Source: Pseudomonas sp. Irchel 3H7 (lineage in GTDB: Bacteria; Pseudomonadota; Gammaproteobacteria; Pseudomonadales; Pseudomonadaceae). From it: DNA of 64,000 nt. Of the stretch, positions 17,578 to 25,464 are shown one piece after another. Positions within the stretch are counted from its first letter, which is position 1. Every line of letters starts with the position of its first letter. Below the pieces are notes generated by a model. That model made no database searches. It saw only the letters and a list, made by a program, of their open reading frames with translations, and was not told where the DNA came from. The position numbers and the translations under genes are program-made. The stretch covers positions 1-64,000 of the forward strand of contig NZ_FYEA01000016.1 in assembly GCF_900187605.1 (NCBI RefSeq). The letters are read 5' to 3'.

Positions 17578-18243
17578 ATGAAAAAGCTGTTTACAATTTT
17601 GGCAGTGATTGCGCTGACGGCCGGTAGCATCGGTTTGAGTTCGGCGCGGCAATCGCAGTCGAGCAAGGCCCAGACGGAATCGGTGGCGGGGGTATTCGAT
17701 TACTACCTGCTGGCGTTGTCCTGGTCGCCGACTTTTTGTTTGACGCACAAGGATGACTCGCAGTGCACGGGCAAGGGCTACGGCTTCGTGCTGCACGGGT
17801 TGTGGCCGCAATACGCCAAGGGTGGCTGGCCGGAATCCTGCCCGCCGCTGACCACGCTTAACGCAGCGCAAACCAGCCAGGGCCTGACGCTGTTTCCGAC
17901 GAAAAAACTGCTCGACCACGAATGGTCCAAACACGGCACCTGCAGCGGTCTCGGCGCGATGGGCTATCTGGATGAAGCGGACAAAGCCGTTGGCGCCGTT
18001 AAAATTCCGCAGGAACTGCAACCGTTCAGCTCCTCGTATTACTTCGAGGCGCAGGAAATCGCCGACCTGTTCCGCAAGGCCAACCCGGGCATTCCGGCCG
18101 ATGGCATCGCGGTCATTTGCAGTGGCCCGGAACTCTCGGAAGTGCGCGTCTGCATGGGCAAGGATCTGCAGTTCGGCGCGTGTGGCAAGGGTGTGAAAAC
18201 CCAGTGCCGGGCGGGGGATATTCGGGTGCCGCCGTCGCGTTGA
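17578..18243 (+). CDS. Secreted ribonuclease T2 family enzyme
   Basis: A 221-residue RNase T2 protein with a signal peptide (A-L-T-A-G-S-I-G-L-S-S-A). Both catalytic motifs are complete: CAS I H-G-L-W-P-Q-Y and CAS II H-E-W-S-K-H-G-T-C. Paired cysteines suit an oxidising periplasm. Such enzymes cleave single-stranded RNA through a 2-prime,3-prime-cyclic intermediate; E. coli RNase I is the periplasmic relative. ATG 17578 is chosen because AAAGGAG is well placed and the signal peptide begins there. It is a single-gene unit with its own terminator. Confidence 0.9.
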   Translation: MKKLFTILAVIALTAGSIGLSSARQSQSSKAQTESVAGVFDYYLLALSWSPTFCLTHKDDSQCTGKGYGFVLHGLWPQYAKGGWPESCPPLTTLNAAQTSQGLTLFPTKKLLDHEWSKHGTCSGLGAMGYLDEADKAVGAVKIPQELQPFSSSYYFEAQEIADLFRKANPGIPADGIAVICSGPELSEVRVCMGKDLQFGACGKGVKTQCRAGDIRVPPSR

Positions 18244-18263
18244 GACGAGCGGTTTCCACGTAT

Positions 18264-18293
18264 AAAAAAGGCGCCCGATCGGGCGCCTTTTTT
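18264..18293 (+). terminator. Strong intrinsic terminator after RNase T2
   Basis: A nearly uninterrupted palindrome, AAAAAAGGCGCCC / GGGCGCCTTTTTT around GATC, lies 20 bp past the RNase T2 stop. It has a GC-rich stem and flanking A and T runs, so it should act in both directions. Confidence 0.9.
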
Positions 18294-18378
18294 GGTCTGA
18301 TGGTTTGAAGTACCCGACGAACTCCCGCATGCTTGCACCCCCGAAAGGATGACCACGTTACATTGCAAGGAGCTGTTC

Positions 18379-18697
18379 ATGAGCGGAAAACCCGCCGCCC
18401 GCGACGCTGGACAGCACCGGTGGTCACGGCAATGTCGTCATCGGCGGTTCAGGCACGGTGATCATCGGTGACACGGTGACAGTCGCGCCCTTCAGTGGCT
18501 TGTTGCCGATGCCGGTGCATTTCACTGACCGGTTGAAACTGGTCAATGACGTAACCGGTGAGCCGATGCCTGATCATCCTTACGTTATTCAGCGCGCTGA
18601 CGGACGTCTGGAACATGGGGTGTCTGACGCGAACGGATTTACTCACCCAGTCAGCTCGCACCTGCCTGAAACCATCAAGTTGTTTTTGGAGGAGTGA
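18379..18697 (+). pseudogene. Frameshifted PAAR-like spike protein
   Basis: A strong site AAGGAG precedes ATG 18379, which opens M-S-G-K-P-A-A-R, the classic start of PAAR proteins that tip the type VI secretion spike. This frame then hits TGA at about 18472. The +1 frame picks up at once with T-L-D-S-T-G-G-H-G-N-V-V-I-G-G-S-G-T-V-I-I-G and runs to 18697, continuing with a compact domain (V-N-D-V-T-G-E-P-M-P-D-H-P-Y). The two frames together give one protein of about 106 residues, so an indel near 18400 has broken the gene unless the base call is wrong. The gene that follows 3 bp later encodes a lipase-like effector. Confidence 0.7.
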
Positions 18698-18700
18698 GGC

Positions 18701-19429
18701 ATGGCTGCTGAAACGGTAACGTGCGCGAAGGGCAACAATTACAAGCTTCACAAGGAACATGCGCTGACGGACAAGAAGGATGTCAGTGACAAGACTGTGC
18801 CGGTGGAGAGTACCAAGGCGATTGTGGTTTTTATCGGAGGTGCGGGAGATAAGGAGAGTTATTATTTTTCGGGTCCTTATGAAAACATCCAGGATGCACG
18901 ACTTGCATTTGATAGGCGCACTGAGACATTAAAGGCAGAAGGGAAATATAAGTCGCAATGGTTGGGTTACAACGAAGTCAGAGGAAAGCAGGACATTCAA
19001 CGGCACGTGCTAAGCCTTATTCCGTATAAAAGCTGTCCCGTCTATATCGTCGGCCATAGCCTCGGCGGCTGGAATGGTGCGCACCTGTCCAAAATAATGT
19101 CGGATTGGGGTTACAAGGTTCAGATGCTGATCACTCTGCATCCTGTGGGTGAAGGGGCTTTGGTGTAGCTGGGCTCAGACATTTATCGCGAACGTCCCGC
19201 GCCAGTTTCGGTTGATTGGATCAATATCAAGGCAACACCTTCCAAGAGAGACCCATCAGACGGGGTCGCGGACTTCGGGGAAAAATGGATTATCTCCTGC
19301 GGACCGTCAATTAACGTAAATGTCGACACGAATCACGCTAACGCACTGGGATTGCTAAACGCCCCAATCGCTGATGGTAAATCTGCAAGTGACTTGCTGT
19401 TTGATTCAATCATGAAGGAGTTTTCGTGA
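18701..19429 (+). pseudogene. Lipase-like (alpha/beta hydrolase) T6SS-type effector, interrupted by in-frame TAG
   Basis: The gene opens M-A-A-E-T-V-T-C-A-K and has a nucleophile elbow V-G-H-S-L-G-G-W at residues 117-124 (Ser120). At codon 156 (19166-19168) there is TAG. The same frame then stays open for 86 more codons to TGA 19427, giving L-G-S-D-I-Y-R-E-R-P and later N-V-D-T-N-H-A-N-A-L with a plausible catalytic His212. A full product would have about 242 residues. The stop removes the expected Asp and His of the triad, so the truncated form should be inactive. Context (PAAR-like gene before, lipoprotein after) suggests a type VI phospholipase effector (inference). Confidence 0.75.
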
Positions 19430-19950
19430 TGTACAGGTTTTTCCTTTGTGTGGTTCTGGCTGTCTGTTCGGGATGTGCAAAGGACCATTTACAGCCTCCG
19501 GCAAATTTAAGTTATGTGTCCGTAGATAGGTCGAGTTCCCTTTTATATGTCATCAAATATCAATCCGATGTGGATGTTTTGAACCTGTTTGGCCGAGGCG
19601 AAAGGCAAGGGATGGCTTCGGGGACATTGAGGTGCGCGTTAGCGGATGACCACGATTTTTCTGTTGGTAAAGCTATTCAGTTTTCTGCGGTGGGGCTGGT
19701 AGATTCTGATATACGCGAAAACGGCAACTCCAAATTCTCCTTTTCGACCAGTACATTCATCACTGAAACATCCAGCGACCGAAGTACGGAGAGAGATCTG
19801 TCAGCGGCAGAACTGAACCAACTCCTCGCCAACAAACAACAAATCCCCTGCAAAGTCGTCGTCACCGCCTACGGCTACAAACCCTACTACTCCAACACCA
19901 TGAACATTCCCGTCGCGGATCTGCTGCGGGAAATCAACAAACCCCAATGA
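19429..19950 (+). CDS. Predicted lipoprotein, candidate immunity partner of the lipase
   Basis: A 173-residue protein with an N-terminal hydrophobic signal ending in V-C-S-G-C, a somewhat atypical lipobox, so membrane anchoring is likely. The mature part is beta-rich with two further cysteines (L-R-C-A-L and I-P-C-K-V). ATG 19429 overlaps the lipase TGA (TGATG), and AAGGAG lies 8 bases upstream, indicating translational coupling. Periplasmic lipoproteins that inhibit T6SS phospholipases are a known pattern, so an immunity role is inferred from position and export only. Unlike its two upstream partners, the frame is intact. Confidence 0.65.
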   Translation: MYRFFLCVVLAVCSGCAKDHLQPPANLSYVSVDRSSSLLYVIKYQSDVDVLNLFGRGERQGMASGTLRCALADDHDFSVGKAIQFSAVGLVDSDIRENGNSKFSFSTSTFITETSSDRSTERDLSAAELNQLLANKQQIPCKVVVTAYGYKPYYSNTMNIPVADLLREINKPQ

Positions 19951-19967
19951 TAAAAACGGGGGGGATT

Positions 19968-20825
19968 TCAGGCGAATCCCCCCGCATCCACCCCCAACTC
20001 CCCACGCAAAAACTCCACCAAACCACGTTGCAACCCGGTCAAAACCCCATCACGACTGACCAACGCCAATTCCGTCGGCGCCAGTTCCGGCAAATCCGTA
20101 CACACCTGATGCTCAGGCAACACCGCCGACACTGGCAGCACCGACACCCCCAACCCCGAGGCCACTGCCGCTTGAATCCCGGTCAGGCTGTGACTGCCGA
20201 ACGCGACCCGCCAGGGGCGCTGGGCAACATCGAGCAAACGAATGGCGCGCTGCCGATACAGGCAGCCTTGCGGAAACAACGCCAACGGCAACACGCCGGT
20301 GGACGAATCAAATTCCGCACCTTTGACCCACACCAGCCGCTCCGGCCAGGTCGCCCACGCCGGGCCGCTGTCGGGTTCACGTTTGATCAGGGCGATGTCG
20401 ATGTCGCCGGCATCCAGACGCTGGCGCAGATCGAGGCTCATGCCGCTGATCGTTTCCAGCCGTGCTTGCGGATGGCTGCGGGTGAAGCCGGCGAGAATCA
20501 GCGCCATGCGCCGCGCGTCGAAGTCTTCCGGCATGCCGATCCGCAGTATTTCCAGATCGAGGTCGCTGGCCAATGCTTCGGTGGCTTCAGCGGACAGCGC
20601 CAGTAATCGGCGCGCGTAGTGGATCAGTAATTCGCCGTGTTCGGTGACGGCGACATTCAGCCCGGTACGGTCGCGCAGCAGCAGGGCGTGGCCGACCAGC
20701 TCTTCGAGTTTGCGCACCTGCTGGCTGACTGTTGACTGAGTGCGGTGCACGCGCTCGGCGGCGCGGGTGAAGCTGCCTTCGTCAACCACGCAGACAAAGG
20801 TTTTCAGCAATTCCAGGTCCAGCAT
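19968..20825 (-). CDS. LysR-family transcriptional regulator
   Basis: A 285-residue LysR-type regulator with an N-terminal winged helix-turn-helix (F-T-R-A-A-E-R-V-H-R-T-Q-S-T-V-S-Q-Q-V-R-K-L-E). A co-inducer-binding domain starts near residue 90 (I-L-R-I-G-M-P-E-D-F). It is divergent from a HAD hydrolase/aldolase pair, with a 109-bp A+T-rich shared promoter region (20826-20934), so it very likely controls that pair and itself. The effector is unknown. Confidence 0.9.
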   Translation of the reverse strand: MLDLELLKTFVCVVDEGSFTRAAERVHRTQSTVSQQVRKLEELVGHALLLRDRTGLNVAVTEHGELLIHYARRLLALSAEATEALASDLDLEILRIGMPEDFDARRMALILAGFTRSHPQARLETISGMSLDLRQRLDAGDIDIALIKREPDSGPAWATWPERLVWVKGAEFDSSTGVLPLALFPQGCLYRQRAIRLLDVAQRPWRVAFGSHSLTGIQAAVASGLGVSVLPVSAVLPEHQVCTDLPELAPTELALVSRDGVLTGLQRGLVEFLRGELGVDAGGFA

Positions 20826-20934
20826 GGCGGCGCTCTCGATAGTGGTTTTTCAACTGACGATTGGCTATTTATTTAATTTCACACTATCACCGGGCGCTCA
20901 TAAGCTGAAGTCCTCACCACGGAGGATTCGACCA

Positions 20935-21639
20935 ATGACACTCATCCACACCCCGCGCCCGCAATGGCTGACCTTCGATTGCTACGGCACTTTGATCCAG
21001 TGGGACGAAGGCCTCAAAGCTGTGGTCGGCGAAATTCTCAGCGAGAAGGGCGAACATCAGGTCGACGCCGGGCACCTGATCGAAGTTTATGATCGCCATG
21101 AACATCGACTCGAACAAACCCCGCCGCACCGATCGTTCCGCGAACTCAGCACCCTCGGCCTGCAATTGGCCCTGGAAGAATTGGGGCTGCCCAGCCTGCC
21201 TGAAGACAGCCAGCGTCTGGCCGCCGCCATCCCGAAAATGCCGCCGTTTGCCGAGGTGATCGAAACCCTTGCGCAACTCAAGGCGATGGGCTTCAAACTG
21301 TGCATCGTCTCCAACACCGACGACGACATCATTGCCGGTAACGTCGCGCAGCTCGGCGGCCACATCGACCGGGTGATCACCGCGCAACAGGCTGGCGCCT
21401 ACAAGCCGGCGCCGCGCCTGTTCGACTACGCTCATGAGCAGTTGGGCGTCAGCCGCGCAGAGGTGGTGCACATCTGCGCCAGCCCGATGCTCGACCATAC
21501 GGCCGCGCGGGACATGGGCTTTCGCTGTGTATGGATCGATCGTGGCACTGGTCGCCAGATGCTGGCGGACTATCGCCCCGACGCGATCCTCAACCGCCTC
21601 GATCAAGTGTTGCCGCTGTTCAAATCCCTCGGTTGGTAA
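20935..21639 (+). CDS. HAD hydrolase, haloacid dehalogenase type II-like
   Basis: A 234-residue HAD-superfamily protein. Motif I is F-D-C-Y-G-T-L-I, with an Asp nucleophile and Tyr after Cys as in 2-haloacid dehalogenases. Motif II is I-V-S-N-T-D-D-D; the Lys of motif III is in Y-K-P-A-P; and motif IV is weakly kept around C-A-S-P-M-L-D-H. It may be a dehalogenase, a phosphatase or another C-X hydrolase. ATG 20935 has GGAGGA upstream. It is followed 12 bp later by a class II aldolase gene, so the two probably act in one pathway on a small acid or sugar acid. Confidence 0.82.
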   Translation: MTLIHTPRPQWLTFDCYGTLIQWDEGLKAVVGEILSEKGEHQVDAGHLIEVYDRHEHRLEQTPPHRSFRELSTLGLQLALEELGLPSLPEDSQRLAAAIPKMPPFAEVIETLAQLKAMGFKLCIVSNTDDDIIAGNVAQLGGHIDRVITAQQAGAYKPAPRLFDYAHEQLGVSRAEVVHICASPMLDHTAARDMGFRCVWIDRGTGRQMLADYRPDAILNRLDQVLPLFKSLGW

Positions 21640-21651
21640 CGGAGAATCGTC

Positions 21652-22425
21652 ATGGCTCACACCCTGACTGCCAGTGCGCGGGCCGCACGCCCGACAGCGC
21701 TGAACCTCGACACAGAAGCCATCATCACCGCGCGCACTGAGCTGGCGGCGTGCTTTCAACTGGCCGCGTTGCATGGCCTGGAGGAGGGCATCTGCAATCA
21801 CTTTTCGGTGATGGTGCCGGGGCACGACGATCTGTTTCTGGTCAACCCCTACGGCTATGCGTTTGCCGAAGTGACCGCGCAGAATCTGCTGGTCTGCGAC
21901 TTCGACGGCAATGTGGTTGAAGGCGAAGGCTTGCCGGAAGCCACGGCGTTTTACATTCATGCGCGTCTGCACAAGCAACTGCCGCGAGTGAAAGTCGCCT
22001 TTCACACCCACATGCCTCACGCCACGGCGTTGTGCCTGCTACAAGGGCCGCCACTGTTATGGCTGGGGCAGACCGCGCTGAAGTTCTACGGGCGCACGGC
22101 GGTCGACGAGGACTACAACGGCCTGGCGCTGGACGCGTCCGAAGGCGACCGTATCGCCGGGGTCATGGGCGACGCCGACATTCTGTTCCTGAAAAATCAC
22201 GGTGTGATCGTTGCCGCGCCGACCATCGCCGAAGCCTGGGACGACCTCTATTACCTGGAACGCGCCGCGCAGGTGCAACTGCTGGCGATGGCCACGCAAC
22301 GGGAACTGAAGCCTGTGCCCCACGCCATTGCGCAACGGGCCTATGAGCAGATGCGCGAAGGTGATCCGCAAAGTGCGCGAGCCCACCTGCACAGTGCGAT
22401 GCGGCGCCTGGCCCTTCACAACTGA
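21652..22425 (+). CDS. Class II aldolase/adducin family protein
   Basis: A 257-residue member of the aldolase II family (relatives of L-fuculose-phosphate aldolase). The zinc site is seen as F-H-T-H-M-P-H (two His) and K-N-H-G-V-I (third His). The acidic catalytic residue may be in G-L-P-E-A-T. The N-terminus I-T-A-R-T-E-L-A-A-C-F-Q-L and E-E-G-I-C-N-H-F match the family start. It is co-transcribed with the HAD gene. Many aldolase II relatives are decarboxylases or epimerases, so the reaction is uncertain. Confidence 0.85.
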   Translation: MAHTLTASARAARPTALNLDTEAIITARTELAACFQLAALHGLEEGICNHFSVMVPGHDDLFLVNPYGYAFAEVTAQNLLVCDFDGNVVEGEGLPEATAFYIHARLHKQLPRVKVAFHTHMPHATALCLLQGPPLLWLGQTALKFYGRTAVDEDYNGLALDASEGDRIAGVMGDADILFLKNHGVIVAAPTIAEAWDDLYYLERAAQVQLLAMATQRELKPVPHAIAQRAYEQMREGDPQSARAHLHSAMRRLALHN

Positions 22426-22602
22426 CTAACCCTAAAGGAGCGATCGAAAATAAATCGGCGAACAGCGATCATCCAAACTCGTTGTGCGCCGATATACCTG
22501 AGCGGGACCGGGGCGTTTGCCCCGTAGATTCCGGTGGGCTACGCTCACAAACATAAGGGTTTTGCCGCTGGCGCCCTTGTCGTACCTGCCCAGGACTTGC
22601 TT

Positions 22603-24174
22603 TTGCCTATCCCTATTCACGATCCGCATCAGGCCCCCGGAGGCACCCTTAAACGCCTGCCGCTGCGCAAAGCGGCGGTGTTGTTTATCGTTGCGGTGGG
22701 GTTGTGCCTGTCCGGTTTGCTGTACCTGCAACTGGAGCAGTCGCGTCGTCAGGATCTGGCCGTGGCGAAAATGGCCTCGAGCAACCTGACCCGGGCGATG
22801 GCGCAGCAGGCCGAAGACACCTTTTTGGCCGCCGATCTGGTGATGACCAGCCTGGTTGACTGGATTCAGGATGACGGTTACGGCGCGGCGCAAAGACCGC
22901 GCCTGCAGAAAACCTTCGCCCGGCGCGTGCAGCAACTCGATCAGCTGCACGGCATTTTTCTCTTCGACACGCAGGGCCAGTGGGTGATTACTTCATTCGC
23001 TGATCTGCCCCGTGGCAATGGCGTGGCCGATCGCGAGTACTTCAAGTTCCACCAGCAGAACGCCTCGACGCTGGCGCACATCGGCCCGGCGATTCGCAGC
23101 CGTGAGAACGGCGAGTGGATCATCCCGATTTCCAAACGCGTCAATGATCACGCGGGCAATTTTCAGGGGGTGTTGCTGGCCGGGATCAAGATGTCGTATT
23201 TCGACCGCTTTTTCGAAAGCTTCAGCCTCGATGATCAAGGCATCATGTTTCTCGGCTTGAGTGACGGCACCTTGCTCGCCCGTCGGCCGTTCGATGAAAA
23301 CCTGATCGGCACGTCGCTGGCGCAAGGGCGGATTTATCGCACGTTACTGCCCGAAGCGGCGGCCGGCACGGCGATGATCAACTCGGTGGTCGATGGCGTG
23401 GTGCGTTTGTACGGTTATCGACGCTTGTCGGCGTATCCGCTGGTGGTGTCGGCGGCGACCTCGCGCGACACGATTCTCGAGGGTTGGTACGCACGGGCCT
23501 TCCAGTCGAGTGTGATTGTCGCCTTGGTGATTCTTGGCGTCGGCCTGTTTGGCTGGGTGTTCATTCATCAGGTGCGCGATGGTGAACGGATCGAAAAAAA
23601 CCTGCGCAAAGCCCAGCGTACGCTGGAGCAGATCGCCACTCACGACAGCCTGACCGGGTTGGCCAATCGACGTTTGTTCGAGCGCTCTCTGGAAGTCGAA
23701 TTCGCCCGTGGCGCTCGGCAGGTCAGCCCGGTCAGCCTGATCATGCTCGATATCGATTTCTTCAAGCGCTACAACGACGCCTATGGTCATGTCGCCGGGG
23801 ATCATTGTCTGACTCAGGTCGCCCAAGTGCTGCAGACGTGCTGCCAGCGCAAGTCGGATCTGGCGGTGCGCTACGGTGGCGAGGAGTTTGCGGTGCTGTT
23901 GCCGGACACCGACATCAACGGCGCACTGGCGATTGCCGGGCAGATCCGGCGCAGCGTGATCGACAAACACATCATCCACAGCGGCTCGCCAACCGGGTAT
24001 TTGACGGTGAGTCTGGGCTGTTATTCGTTTATTCCGAGCGGCAATGACAGCCTGGAAGTGTTTATCCAGCGTGCCGATGCGGCGTTGTATCAGGCGAAAA
24101 ATGCCGGGCGCAATCGTGCGGCGGTGTTGTCACTGGACAGCGGCCTGGCCGAATTGATGCGCTCCGATCGCTAA
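22603..24174 (+). CDS. Membrane diguanylate cyclase with Cache-type sensor
   Basis: A protein of about 523 residues: a membrane helix near residues 18-38, a periplasmic dCache-like sensor (R-E-Y-F-K-F-H, G-E-W-I-I-P-I-S-K-R), a second helix near 310-335 and a C-terminal GGDEF domain with intact Y-G-G-E-E-F. An inhibitory I-site R-K-S-D lies five residues before it, so product feedback is expected. It makes c-di-GMP from GTP. The start is uncertain. TTG 22603 is proposed because CAGGA lies upstream and the N-terminus then fits relatives; an in-frame ATG exists at 22534. It is not obviously linked to the aldolase genes. Confidence 0.85.
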   Translation: MPIPIHDPHQAPGGTLKRLPLRKAAVLFIVAVGLCLSGLLYLQLEQSRRQDLAVAKMASSNLTRAMAQQAEDTFLAADLVMTSLVDWIQDDGYGAAQRPRLQKTFARRVQQLDQLHGIFLFDTQGQWVITSFADLPRGNGVADREYFKFHQQNASTLAHIGPAIRSRENGEWIIPISKRVNDHAGNFQGVLLAGIKMSYFDRFFESFSLDDQGIMFLGLSDGTLLARRPFDENLIGTSLAQGRIYRTLLPEAAAGTAMINSVVDGVVRLYGYRRLSAYPLVVSAATSRDTILEGWYARAFQSSVIVALVILGVGLFGWVFIHQVRDGERIEKNLRKAQRTLEQIATHDSLTGLANRRLFERSLEVEFARGARQVSPVSLIMLDIDFFKRYNDAYGHVAGDHCLTQVAQVLQTCCQRKSDLAVRYGGEEFAVLLPDTDINGALAIAGQIRRSVIDKHIIHSGSPTGYLTVSLGCYSFIPSGNDSLEVFIQRADAALYQAKNAGRNRAAVLSLDSGLAELMRSDR

Positions 24175-24233
24175 CCCAGAGCCTGGCACAAACCCTATGG
24201 GTGAGAGGGGATTGTGTGATTGTCGCAGGAACT

Positions 24234-24323
24234 TGTGGGAGCTGGCTTGCCAGCGATAACGGTCGGTCAGTCAAGGAAGATGTTGACTGTGCTGACGCTA
24301 TCGCTGGCAAGCCAGCTCCCACA
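24234..24323. repeat. REP pair (BIME-like) of the GGGAGCTGGCTTGCCAGCG class
   Basis: Two inverted copies of a REP unit (TGTGGGAGCTGGCTTGCC and its complement) are separated by about 42 bp. Each unit is itself partly palindromic. This is the extragenic palindrome type common in P. fluorescens genomes. Confidence 0.9.
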
Positions 24324-24398
24324 GTGATTTTCATCAAGCCAAGGTTATGTGAATACCCATACAACCGAGGGTTTTCACCACGGGTGGCTCTTGTTCGT

Positions 24399-24698
24399 TC
24401 AGCCGCCAGTGCCACCGCCCGCACCGCCAGTGCCGCCGCCGGCCGATCCGGTACCGCCGCCAGCCCCGGAACCCGAACCACTGGCCCCGCCATTGGTGCC
24501 AGTCCCGGAACCCATACCCGAAGAGCCGCTGCCACCGGAAGGCGCGCCCGGCGTGTTGTCTGGCGGCGTAGTTGTGCTGGTCGGGCCGCCGGACTTGGTG
24601 CCGGTGGCGTCAGCGCCGTCGTTGGCGGCGAAGCTGGCGGCCGAGGCGCTGGCGAGCAACCCGGCGAGCAATAACGAAGTGAGTTTGCGCGTGATCAT
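24399..24698 (-). CDS. Small secreted Gly/Ser-rich protein
   Basis: A 99-residue protein with a signal peptide (L-L-L-A-G-L-L-A-S-A-S-A-A-S-F-A) and an unstructured mature part. The latter is rich in Gly, Ser, Thr and Pro, ending in repeats G-G-G-T-G-G-A-G-G-G-T-G-G. The ribosome site GGAGACG before ATG 24698, and the sensible export signal, support this strand over the Pro-rich frame opposite. Similar short Gly-rich exported peptides occur across Pseudomonas without known function. Confidence 0.6.
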   Translation of the reverse strand: MITRKLTSLLLAGLLASASAASFAANDGADATGTKSGGPTSTTTPPDNTPGAPSGGSGSSGMGSGTGTNGGASGSGSGAGGGTGSAGGGTGGAGGGTGG

Positions 24699-24884
24699 GA
24701 TCCGTCTCCAGAAATGGCATGTACCTGATATTGGTCTGACGCGCAGAACCCTTGGTGCCGAATGGCTGACGAGCGGTCAGCGGGAAAACCGAGTGGCCTC
24801 CTGATCTTCTGGAATATTGGCTATTTGTCGAACCGGGTGTGAGGGCTAACGTAGCCACACATTCACTTGCTACCCGGAGCTACC

Positions 24885-25325
24885 ATGCAACCTCGTACCG
24901 ATTTCTACACCGCCTCCCCAGACGCCTTGAAAGCGATGATGGCTCTGGAAACTGCCGTGTCCAAACTGCCGCTGGAAAAGACCCTGATCGAATTGGTCAA
25001 GTTGCGCGCCTCGCAAATCAACGGCTGCGCATTCTGCATCGACATGCACACCACCGATGCAATCAAGGGTGGCGAAACCCCGCGCCGCTTGTTCGCGGTG
25101 ACGGCATGGCGTGAAGCGCCGTTCTTCAGCGACCGCGAACGCGCCGCGCTGTTGTGGACTGAATCGCTGACCCAACTGAGCCTGACCCACGCCCCGGACG
25201 AAGATTATGACGTGGTCGCGGCGCAGTTCACGCCCAAAGAAATGGTCGACCTGAGCGTGGCGATCAACACCATCAACAGCTGGAATCGCCTGGCTGTGGG
25301 CTTCCGCAAAACCCCACAGGCTTAA
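24885..25325 (+). CDS. AhpD-like carboxymuconolactone decarboxylase family protein
   Basis: A 146-residue protein with the AhpD-type redox signature N-G-C-A-F-C-I-D-M-H (CxxC followed by His) at about residues 45-54 and the family sequence K-L-P-L-E-K-T-L-I-E-L-V-K-L-R-A-S-Q. Proteins of this type reduce peroxides through a cysteine pair, usually as trimers or hexamers. ATG 24885 is chosen (GGAG seven bases upstream) over an in-frame start at 24867. It appears to be a single-gene unit and lies next to a REP pair. Confidence 0.88.
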   Translation: MQPRTDFYTASPDALKAMMALETAVSKLPLEKTLIELVKLRASQINGCAFCIDMHTTDAIKGGETPRRLFAVTAWREAPFFSDRERAALLWTESLTQLSLTHAPDEDYDVVAAQFTPKEMVDLSVAINTINSWNRLAVGFRKTPQA

Positions 25326-25343
25326 GCCTCAACGCATAACCCC

Positions 25344-25433
25344 TGTGGGAGCGAGCCTGCTCGCGAAAGCGGAGTGTCAGATAACAACCATGGTGACTGA
25401 CACGACGCCTTCGCGAGCAGGCTCGCTCCCACA
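25344..25433. repeat. REP pair (GGGAGCGAGCCTGCTCGCGAA class)
   Basis: Inverted copies of TGTGGGAGCGAGCCTGCTCG are separated by about 45 bp, between convergent genes. Confidence 0.9.
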
Positions 25434-25464
25434 AGGGAAATGGGCATGGCTATTAGAATAGCGA

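Noticed and set aside
18379..18480. Programmed ribosomal frameshift in the PAAR-like gene
   Set aside because: No slippery heptamer or downstream structure is seen at the junction, and the next gene is also broken, so mutation is simpler.
19166..19168. Amber codon read through as pyrrolysine or by a suppressor
   Set aside because: Pseudomonas has no known pyrrolysine system, and nothing around the TAG suggests programmed readthrough.
24349..24804. Plus-strand Pro-rich frame opposite the Gly-rich peptide gene
   Set aside because: No ribosome site or signal peptide; the Pro repeats are the complement of Gly codons in the better-supported minus-strand gene.
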